From contig JASMAS010000003.1 in assembly GCA_030754235.1 (NCBI GenBank), positions 49,669-113,668 on the forward strand: DNA of 64,000 bases, read 5' to 3'. Below the pieces are notes generated by a model, which searched no databases, was not told where the DNA came from, and saw only the letters and a program-made list of their open reading frames with translations. Source of the DNA: Litorilituus sp. (lineage in GTDB: Bacteria; Pseudomonadota; Gammaproteobacteria; Enterobacterales; Alteromonadaceae). The position numbers were made by a program, and so were the translations under genes. Within the stretch, counting starts at the first letter, position 1. Every line of letters begins with the position of its first letter. Positions 57,567-64,000 of the stretch are shown in pieces.

Positions 57567-58571
57567 TTATAATCTTTCAAGTAATGCGTCGGTAAAGTCA
57601 GTCGTACCATGTGTACCACCTAAGTCACGTGTGGTGCGATCGCCGCTAGCAATTACATTAATTAATGCATTTCTAATTTTTTCTGCCTTGTCGCCCATTT
57701 CTAAATATTCAAGCATTTGTAATGCCGCTAAAATAACTGAAGTAGGATTTGCTAAGTTTTTACCAGCGATATCGGGTGCACTACCGTGTACTGCTTCAAA
57801 AATAGCACAGTCTTCACCTATATTAGCACCAGGAGCCATACCTAAACCACCGACTAAACCAGCACACAAATCAGATAAAATATCACCGAAAAGGTTAGTG
57901 GTTACTATAACGTCAAACTGTTCAGGGTTCATAACTAATTGCATACAACAGTTGTCTACAATCATTTCTGTAGACTCAATATCAGGGTAACGCTCTGCAA
58001 CTTCACGTGCTACTTTTAAAAATAAACCTGAAGTAGACTTCAATATGTTCGCTTTGTGAACAGCCGTTACCTTTTTTCGACCCTCTTTGCGTGCAGTTTC
58101 ATAGGCGAAGGTTAGTATTTTTTCAGCACCTTCACGGGTAATGATACTCATGGCTTCAGCTTGTGTACCATCTTCAGATATTGTTTGGCCGGCACCTGAG
58201 TACATACCTTGAGTGTTTTCACGTACGGTTAAAATATCAATATTTTCATAACGGGCTTTTGTACCTTTAAATGATAATACTGGACGTAAATTAGCATATA
58301 ACTTAAATTGTTTACGTAAAGTAACGTTAATTGAGGTAAAGCCTTCACCAACAGGTGTTGTTAATGGCCCCTTTAAGGTGATTTTATTTTTCTCAATTAA
58401 ATCCATGGTTTCTTGAGGTACTAGCTCGCCATGGTTTTCAAGTGCAGTTAATCCCGCGTCAGCAAATTCATAATTAAAATTACAGCCAGCTTTATCAAGC
58501 ACTTTTATTGTTGCTTCAATAATGCTTGGTCCAATGCCGTCTCCAGGGATTACCGTGATGGTTTGAGTCAT
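57567..58571 (-). CDS. NAD-dependent isocitrate dehydrogenase
   Basis: This 334-residue enzyme is of the short NAD-type isocitrate/isopropylmalate dehydrogenase family, not the about 416-residue NADP type of E. coli. Motifs: VIPGDGIGPSI, GFTSINVTLRKQFKLYANLRP (substrate region), RENTQGMYSGA, HKANILKSTSGLFL, DNCCMQLVMNPEQFDVIVTTNLFGDILSDL (Mg aspartates) and EAVHGSAPDIAGKNLANPTS. SINVTLRKQ is the IDH rather than LeuB substrate segment. It is monocistronic. The coenzyme call is from family similarity. Confidence 0.88.
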   Translation of the reverse strand: MTQTITVIPGDGIGPSIIEATIKVLDKAGCNFNYEFADAGLTALENHGELVPQETMDLIEKNKITLKGPLTTPVGEGFTSINVTLRKQFKLYANLRPVLSFKGTKARYENIDILTVRENTQGMYSGAGQTISEDGTQAEAMSIITREGAEKILTFAYETARKEGRKKVTAVHKANILKSTSGLFLKVAREVAERYPDIESTEMIVDNCCMQLVMNPEQFDVIVTTNLFGDILSDLCAGLVGGLGMAPGANIGEDCAIFEAVHGSAPDIAGKNLANPTSVILAALQMLEYLEMGDKAEKIRNALINVIASGDRTTRDLGGTHGTTDFTDALLERL

Positions 58572-58826
58572 TTGTTTTCACCTTGTATGAATGTTGTTTG
58601 CTAGTTAAAGCGCGCTAACTTAAAAAGTTTAAAAGCGTATTCTTTTATAATAAAAGCACTAAAATTACGCCACTTAATGGACCTTCTGGTCAGCTGAATG
58701 GTTTATGGTGCGCTTTATAGCATGTAATTGCTTTGTTTGCTAACTCGAAAGTTTTATTTTGTACTTTTAGTTTGAGTAGTTTACTAAATTATATTAGGTA
58801 GAAAGTCTACCTGTATCAAGGTTACT

Positions 58827-59252
58827 TTAGTCTATAGGTGAATGATTGGTTAATTCTGTTTGATGGTTCTCTATAATTCCCCAATTCTCAGGATAATTAT
58901 CGCCTAAACCAATCTCTTTTAACACACCATTAACAAAGAGTAAGAAAGTGCATTCATCTTGTGTGGTAATGCCATCGGATTTGATATGCTGAGTCCGATA
59001 GAACATGACTTGGAAGTTATCGTTCGATACCTTTCTTGCTTCTGTAATGTCAGGACTACCTAGTTGTGCTATTGCTTGTTCAAATGTTAGTTGTTCGAGT
59101 TGTAATTTAGCGATGAATTGACGGTTATACGCCTCCCTGTCTTCCCATTGCATTTTATCAGGGCTGTCATCATAAAAAACAACCACTAAACCCACAAAAA
59201 TACCATAAACCACTAAAGCCAGAAGAATACGAGTTATTACTTTTTTATTCAT
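58827..59252 (-). CDS. DUF3192 family protein
   Basis: The 141-residue protein starts MNKKVITRILLALVVYGIFVGLVVVFYDD, one N-terminal membrane anchor (about 6-26), followed by a periplasmic domain with TFEQAIAQLGSPDIT and DECTFLLFVNGVLKEIG. These are features of DUF3192, function unknown. The longer frame from 59300 adds a non-conserved leader; the ATG at 59252 has GAGA about 6 bases upstream and is chosen. It is a single gene, about 250 bp from the isocitrate dehydrogenase gene. Confidence 0.78.
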   Translation of the reverse strand: MNKKVITRILLALVVYGIFVGLVVVFYDDSPDKMQWEDREAYNRQFIAKLQLEQLTFEQAIAQLGSPDITEARKVSNDNFQVMFYRTQHIKSDGITTQDECTFLLFVNGVLKEIGLGDNYPENWGIIENHQTELTNHSPID

Positions 59253-59324
59253 TTTTTCTCTACCGTTATTTAAGTACAACATACAGTTAAACTGGCGCAA
59301 ATGATAACGAGTTATCAGTAAATA

Positions 59325-60194
59325 TTAAAGTGTTTGTAAATTTTGTTTACAATCCAATTCATTATCGTTTGATGTATTTGCATTATCTAGTCGTATATCT
59401 TTTAAGTTAAAACCTAGCGGGATATTTAGCTTAAAGGTGAGTAACTCTTTGCTTAATGCTATTTGCGCTTCACTGTTATAGAGTTTTTCTTTTAGTGCTG
59501 GTTTTATTGCGTCACTATTTAATATCGCACTAATAGAGCCATATTGATTGAGCAAGTTAGCTGCTGTTATTTGTCCTATACCACTAACGCCTGGTATTTT
59601 ATTGGTATTATCACCTGTTAGTGTCCATAAATCTGTAAGTTGACCTGGGGTGACATCAAATTTGTCTTTTATATACTGCTCATCTAAGTAACGACGGTTA
59701 AAATAATCATAAACATGTACATTTGGGTTTAATAAAGACAAAAACCCTTTGTCAGTTGAAACAATAGTTACATTTTGACTATGGAGAGACATTTTAGTGG
59801 TTAGCGTAGCAATTAAATCATCTGCTTCATCTTCATCAGACACTAAGGAGTCAATGTTATATTCCATAAAGGCGTCTTGAATAGCATTAAGTGCGTTAGC
59901 AAGATGAAGAGGCATTTTTTTACGCCCTTTTTTATAATCAGGATATAATTTATAACGCCAACAAGGTTGTTGGCTATCAAAAACCGCTAAAGCATGACTT
60001 GGTTGTAACTGTTGTAGTATGTTTTCTAAAGCTTTAATGCAAGCATTTTGGGTGTTAAATAACACTTGTTGTTGCGTTTTTTCTGATAGTACATGTCCGT
60101 TTTGGTGGATACTTTGGACAAAAGGGCGCTCTTGTACTGCATAAATACGGCGTATTAAATTTAAAGCATCGATGAGTATAAGATGAGCGGGCAC
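59325..60194 (-). CDS. xni: Flap endonuclease Xni (ExoIX)
   Basis: Xni is a 5'-nuclease related to the Pol I 5' exonuclease domain. It has HLILIDALNLIRRIYAVQ, AVFDSQQPCWRYKLYPDYKKGRKKMP, the acidic DEDEADDLIATL, TIVSTDKGF and the helix-hairpin-helix IPGVSGIGQITAANLL. Length is 289 residues versus 251 in E. coli, mainly from internal insertions. It lies 3 bp after ppnN, and these two genes are also neighbours in E. coli (ygdH...xni). Confidence 0.93.
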   Translation of the reverse strand: MPAHLILIDALNLIRRIYAVQERPFVQSIHQNGHVLSEKTQQQVLFNTQNACIKALENILQQLQPSHALAVFDSQQPCWRYKLYPDYKKGRKKMPLHLANALNAIQDAFMEYNIDSLVSDEDEADDLIATLTTKMSLHSQNVTIVSTDKGFLSLLNPNVHVYDYFNRRYLDEQYIKDKFDVTPGQLTDLWTLTGDNTNKIPGVSGIGQITAANLLNQYGSISAILNSDAIKPALKEKLYNSEAQIALSKELLTFKLNIPLGFNLKDIRLDNANTSNDNELDCKQNLQTL

Positions 60195-60197
60195 TAT

Positions 60198-61544
60198 TTA
60201 TTCCTCGATCACTTTGTAGCAAGGAATATAGTGACTACCCGGAAGTTTCATACGTTGTTGGCGAACAAAAGAAGCGAGTAATTTATCCATCAAGCTCATG
60301 ATGTTTTTGTCTCCAGATATTTCAAATGGTCCATGCTCGCGTATGGCTTTAATACCCCCTGATTTAACATTTCCCGCAACAATGCCTGAAAAAACACGTC
60401 GTAAATTAGCGGCTAATTCAGCAGTCGTTAATGTATGACTAATGGAGAGTGCTGACATGTTTGGGTGTGTGGGTTCAAAAGGGTGCTGAAAGTCTTCTTC
60501 AATTTCTAATGACCAATTAAAATGAAATGCATCACCTGTGTTTTTGCGGTTAACTAACACTTGGGTCAAACCTTTAGCCATTATTGTTGCCACTTTTTCT
60601 GCATCGTCAATAACTATACTATAAAGTTGTTGAGCTTTCTCACCTAATGTGGCGCCAATAAAAGTATCTATTTCAGTGAAGTAATCCGTAGCACTACTTG
60701 GGCCGGTTAATACAATAGGCAGGATTTGATTGTTATTTTTTTCGTTTAATAATATGCCTAATATATATAGTAACTCTTCAGCGGTGCCTGCACCACCAGG
60801 AAAAATAATAATACCATGAGATAGGCGCACAAAAGCTTCTAAGCGTTTTTCTATATCAGGCATAATCACCAATTCATTGACAATGGCATTGGGTGGCTCT
60901 GCAGCAATGATGCTTGGTTCGGTAACGCCTAAATATCTTCCTGATTTATTACGTTGTTTTGCATGACCTATGGTTGCACCTTTCATAGGGCCTTTCATTG
61001 CACCTGGCCCACAACCTGTGCAAATGTTAAAATTTCGAAGCCCTAATTGGTAGCCAACATCTTTGGTGTACTTATACTCGTTATGCTTGATGGAGTGCCC
61101 CCCCCAGCAGGTTACTAACCGTGGTTCTGTTTCCGGTAAAATAGCATTAGCGTTGCGTAATATGGCAAAAGTTGCATCAGTAAAAGTGTCAGGGATGCAG
61201 TACATATTCTGGTATCGATTGTTAATAAAGAGAATATCTCGCATTACCGCAGATAAGTGTTCCCTGATACCTCGAATAATTTTTCCATCCACAAAAGCAT
61301 GCTCAGGTGGGTTTTCTAAATTTATTTTAACACCGCGCTCAATACGAAGTACTTGAATGTTAAAATCTTGGTGTTGCTGATAAATCACTTCAGCATCGTC
61401 TGAATGGCTGCCAGCACTAAGGACGGCAAGTGAACAATTTCTATATAAATTATAGAGTTCGCTGGTAGAAGACTGTTGTAATTGGTCTACTTCTGCTTGT
61501 GAAAGTATATTCATATTGCCAACAGGGTTAAGCTGTGTGTGCAT
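60198..61544 (-). CDS. ppnN: Nucleotide 5'-monophosphate nucleosidase PpnN
   Basis: PpnN (E. coli YgdH) cleaves purine and pyrimidine nucleoside monophosphates to base and ribose-5-phosphate and is controlled by (p)ppGpp in E. coli. The 448-residue protein aligns along its length. It has LNPVGNMNILSQAEVDQL, the LOG-family core CTGCGPGAMKGPMKGATIGHA, PGGAGTAEELLYILGILLNEKN, and the C-terminal IVAGNVKSGGIKAIREHGPF. A GAGGAG Shine-Dalgarno precedes the ATG. It is followed by xni. Confidence 0.95.
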   Translation of the reverse strand: MHTQLNPVGNMNILSQAEVDQLQQSSTSELYNLYRNCSLAVLSAGSHSDDAEVIYQQHQDFNIQVLRIERGVKINLENPPEHAFVDGKIIRGIREHLSAVMRDILFINNRYQNMYCIPDTFTDATFAILRNANAILPETEPRLVTCWGGHSIKHNEYKYTKDVGYQLGLRNFNICTGCGPGAMKGPMKGATIGHAKQRNKSGRYLGVTEPSIIAAEPPNAIVNELVIMPDIEKRLEAFVRLSHGIIIFPGGAGTAEELLYILGILLNEKNNNQILPIVLTGPSSATDYFTEIDTFIGATLGEKAQQLYSIVIDDAEKVATIMAKGLTQVLVNRKNTGDAFHFNWSLEIEEDFQHPFEPTHPNMSALSISHTLTTAELAANLRRVFSGIVAGNVKSGGIKAIREHGPFEISGDKNIMSLMDKLLASFVRQQRMKLPGSHYIPCYKVIEE

Positions 61545-61615
61545 AGAGAACTCCTCTTAGACAGATTAAAATAAATAAACTTCTTTGTGGGTAATGATGA
61601 TTAAACTTATCGGCG

Positions 61616-63220
61616 TTATTGAAAGTATACAACTTGATTTTTTCCTTGAGCTTTAGCTTTGTACATGGCCTCATCGGCGCGTTCAAAAGCTATATGGATG
61701 TTATCTTTAGATTTAATGTGTGTAACACCCATAGACATGGTGATACTTACTTTATTATTCTTAAATTTAAAAGGAAGCTGAGCTATGCTCTTATTTAATG
61801 CATTGAGCTCCTGCACTAGGCGATCTTTCTTAATATTGTTGTATATTAATACAAATTCTTCACCACCATAACGTGCAACAAAGGCATCGTTAGTAATTGT
61901 TTTTTGTAGTGTGCTAGCAATTACTTGAAGTGTTTTATCACCAGCGGTATGACCATAAGTATCATTGATGTATTTAAAATTATCTATGTCGATTACTATT
62001 AGAGCGAGGTCATAAGGTTTATGGTGGTAACGAACCATAGATTTAGAAAAGTAATCATCGAATGCAGCTCTGTTACTTAATCTTGTCAATGCATCACGCA
62101 TGCTTCTTCGTTGTTGCTCCGCTAGTTTCTTTTCAAAAACTTGGCTTTGTTTTTCTAAGTGGTTCACCTTATTAACCATTATACTGAGTTGTTCAACTAA
62201 TGATTTTTGGTTTTCTTGCTCCAAATTGACTTTGTCTTCTAGTGTACAAGCAATGGTTTTTAACTTATTGCTGATATCAACTTTTATTGTATCTAATGAT
62301 ATTGCTTGCTCAACAGCACTAGACATATCTAATAGCTGGGTTTGTAATTTATCAGTTATTGTATTTTGAGATTCTTGAGACTCTTTAGAGCTTGTTAGGG
62401 TTTTTCTGACGGCACTTTGGACAGCGCTTAGGGTATCATTTAATGTAGTTAAAAAGCTTTTAGTGCTATTTCTTTCAGTTTTTAAGTCATCAATAATCAC
62501 ATCAAAAATATCTATACACTGGTGTAGTAAATCATCATTAGAATTACCTTGAATGAGCTTTTTATTGAGCGCTCTTACCTTTTTAGATTGTTGTATTGAA
62601 AGTTGTAGATCACTTAATCTTGTGGATAGTTTTTCAATGATTTCTTGATTAACACCACCTATTTCATTATTTGTGTTTTTATTCGGCGCTTGGATTTGTT
62701 GATATGAAGAAAGTAAGCCGCCTTTAGGCGTGTTTTTTGACTTTAATGCAAAGTTGTAAAAGTCTAATAATTGAGAAAACAGAGGGATATAGTGATTTAG
62801 GCTATCTTTAGTGCTTAAGGATTCATTTAATAAACCTCGTAATTTACGACGTAAGTCTTCAGGTAAGCCACTGATCTTTTGCAAGTTAGTACCCGCACCG
62901 ATAAATTGCTCATGTAGTGTAGAAATATTTTGCTCATTTGTTTTACTGTGTTGTTGCAATAATTTGTTTATTTCATAAATCTTTTCTTCAACATCACTAA
63001 TCGGTGCTGCTTTAGTCAACATGATTCTAAGTTGAGCTAAACGGTTATCAAGTTCGAGGTTAATACCCTTTGAAACATGTGATAACTTACTGATAAATTG
63101 TGTTAATAAATTGGTTTGATTGCTGAAGTTATCTTCAAGTGAGTCTCTAGATTCTATTGCTGCATTAAGTCTATTTTTTAATGCTTTCATTTGTTCAACA
63201 GCAGCAGTTTTAGTGTTCAT
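61616..63220 (-). CDS. Cytosolic diguanylate cyclase with long coiled coil
   Basis: The 534-residue protein has no membrane segment. Residues about 1-370 are largely charged helices with heptad-like repeats, probably a coiled-coil sensory or dimer region of unknown domain type. The GGDEF domain (about 375-534) has GGEEF in the active loop (ARYGGEEFVLIY). The I-site RxxD is absent (TNDA occupies it), so product inhibition may be lost. The start ATG at 63220 has a weak Shine-Dalgarno (AAGGAT-like). It is separated from ppnN by 71 bp. Confidence 0.85.
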   Translation of the reverse strand: MNTKTAAVEQMKALKNRLNAAIESRDSLEDNFSNQTNLLTQFISKLSHVSKGINLELDNRLAQLRIMLTKAAPISDVEEKIYEINKLLQQHSKTNEQNISTLHEQFIGAGTNLQKISGLPEDLRRKLRGLLNESLSTKDSLNHYIPLFSQLLDFYNFALKSKNTPKGGLLSSYQQIQAPNKNTNNEIGGVNQEIIEKLSTRLSDLQLSIQQSKKVRALNKKLIQGNSNDDLLHQCIDIFDVIIDDLKTERNSTKSFLTTLNDTLSAVQSAVRKTLTSSKESQESQNTITDKLQTQLLDMSSAVEQAISLDTIKVDISNKLKTIACTLEDKVNLEQENQKSLVEQLSIMVNKVNHLEKQSQVFEKKLAEQQRRSMRDALTRLSNRAAFDDYFSKSMVRYHHKPYDLALIVIDIDNFKYINDTYGHTAGDKTLQVIASTLQKTITNDAFVARYGGEEFVLIYNNIKKDRLVQELNALNKSIAQLPFKFKNNKVSITMSMGVTHIKSKDNIHIAFERADEAMYKAKAQGKNQVVYFQ

Positions 63221-63251
63221 AAAAAATATTAATCCTTATTCTATATTTTAT

Positions 63252-63269
63252 ATGCGATGCGATGCGATG
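63252..63269. repeat. ATGCG pentamer tandem repeat
   Basis: Three full ATGCG copies plus ATG lie 32-49 bp upstream of the GGDEF gene's start codon, in its promoter or leader. Confidence 0.7.
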
Positions 63270-63515
63270 TAGTTCTAACACATAGTTATGTAATCTACCC
63301 TACTAGTTACTATATTGTTAGCCTGTATAGAGTAATTTGTAAAAAAAGTTACTCTTTTAGTACTTAAATCAAACGAACGAGGTAAAATATAACAAGAGCA
63401 ATTTGTTTTCTATAGGAAGTGTAGCTGAATATGTACAGTCCAGTGCTATTTGTTTGATATTTTTAACTGTTTTATGCAATATTATTTTTTCAGCTCATTG
63501 ATAAATACCCAAGAG

Positions 63516-63535
63516 ACTATTTCCGTGGAAATAGT
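63516..63535. other. Perfect 20-bp palindromic hairpin
   Basis: ACTATTTCC (63516-63524) and GGAAATAGT (63527-63535) are exact reverse complements with only GT between. It could be an operator or an intergenic repeat unit. Confidence 0.65.
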
Positions 63536-63747
63536 GATTGAAAATCATCAACATCATTACGCTAAAGTTCGGTTAAGCTATAAATAGGTTGATTCTCAGC
63601 AAGTTATTTTTTAATTTATGTTTATACTTGCCAAAAAATAATTTTTTAAGGCTAGGGGATAATACTGATCAGTTAACAATTTTGACGATCAATTGAACGA
63701 TCTTTCAGATACGGTATAAAGACCTCTACATTGTATGGAGGTCATTA

Positions 63748-64000
63748 ATGGAACTATCTAAAGCACTTGATTTTATTGCCCAGTCATCACCTAATAATAT
63801 AGAAACTCTTTGTGATATTTTACCCCTAGAATTAATTAAAAAATCGTTGGAACAAACTGATACAGTGACGTTTAGAAAGCGAAAATTGCCGCTGGAATTT
63901 ATGGTTTGGCTTGTGATTGTTATGGCCATATATAACGATAAACCCATCTCTCAAATCATTAATATGCTTGATATTGAGGATAGTGATAAAAAAGCGTTTG
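63748..64000 (+). CDS. IS4 family transposase, N-terminal part (runs off the right edge)
   Basis: The visible 84 residues (MELSKALDFIAQ, LPLELIKKSLEQTDTVTFRKRKLPLEFMVWLVIVMAIYNDKPISQII) match the IS4 transposase N-terminal domain, whose RKRKLP-(V/F)WLVIxMA(I/L)Y segment is characteristic. The DDE catalytic domain lies outside the window, so intactness cannot be judged. A shadow frame on the opposite strand (63726-63947) is not a gene. A GACCTC/GAGGTC hairpin precedes the start. Confidence 0.8.
   Translation, partial: MELSKALDFIAQSSPNNIETLCDILPLELIKKSLEQTDTVTFRKRKLPLEFMVWLVIVMAIYNDKPISQIINMLDIEDSDKKAF

Larger units (their letters stand above)
63221..63747. other. Intergenic region with repeats before the IS4 transposase
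   Basis: No coding frame. It contains an ATGCG pentamer repeat (63252-63269), a short hairpin (AGAGTAA/TTACTCT, 63329-63355) and a perfect palindrome (63516-63535). Nearer the transposase is a GACCTC/GAGGTC hairpin just before the start codon (63721-63743). The insertion sequence boundary lies somewhere in the second half but cannot be placed from this side alone. Confidence 0.5.

Overview
The window is a contiguous piece of an AT-rich gammaproteobacterial chromosome. Gene content and protein sequences point to the marine Alteromonadales, most likely Colwellia or a close relative. This is inferred from the E. coli/Shewanella-like gene orders, the low GC content, the cold-marine type secreted S8 protease with PPC domains, and the NAD-type isocitrate dehydrogenase. 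No rRNA, tRNA, CRISPR array or prophage was seen. Most of the window is core housekeeping DNA.

Region 1 (1-13.8 kb, all +): the envelope/lipid A/replication run rseP(end)-bamA-skp-lpxD-fabZ-lpxA-lpxB-rnhB-dnaE-accA-tilS. It couples outer-membrane protein assembly (BamA, Skp), the first lipid A steps (LpxD/A/B), fatty acid synthesis (FabZ, AccA) and DNA replication (RnhB, DnaE). Region 2 (13.8-22.6 kb): sstT (-), a PhnA/YjdM-like gene (+), an unexplained structured intergenic region beside fur, then the fur-fldA-ybfE-DUF2788-ybfF block (-) divergent from seqA-pgm-astE (+). This keeps the E. coli order with a small DUF2788 membrane gene inserted.

Region 3 (22.6-36.8 kb) is the accessory-like part. 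It holds a decayed IS200/IS605 element, a branched-chain 2-oxoacid dehydrogenase operon (E1a-E1b-E2), an orphan Ser/Thr kinase-like protein with an unrecognised C-terminal half, a secreted subtilase with PA and two PPC domains, and a patatin-like phospholipase downstream of dgt. A divergent YfbR-type 5'-nucleotidase has an altered HD motif, and next to it is a decayed periplasmic solute-binding gene. Intergenic gaps here are long.

Region 4 (36.8-52.9 kb): cmoA-cmoB (-), a large diguanylate cyclase with three periplasmic SBP3 domains whose reading frame begins inside the cmoA start, then aspS, ruvC, ruvA-ruvB (with a candidate LexA box), a DUF2062 membrane protein (-), comEC, and the msbA-lpxK-Trm112-like-kdsB lipid A/KDO operon. 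Region 5 (52.9-64 kb): ubiT (-) divergent from ubiU-ubiV, the O2-independent ubiquinone hydroxylation system, with a good candidate FNR box; then roxA-rsuA. After these come NAD-isocitrate dehydrogenase, a DUF3192 lipoprotein-sized gene, xni, ppnN and a soluble GGDEF protein (all -), and the 5' end of an IS4-family transposase running off the right edge.

No complete novel system is evident. The most worthwhile leads are the kinase with its unknown C-terminal half, the dgt/patatin/YfbR-variant neighbourhood, the structured and possibly transcribed region beside fur, and the FNR-box-containing ubiT/ubiUV intergenic region. All functional calls are from reading the translated sequence and recalled family motifs; no database search was run.
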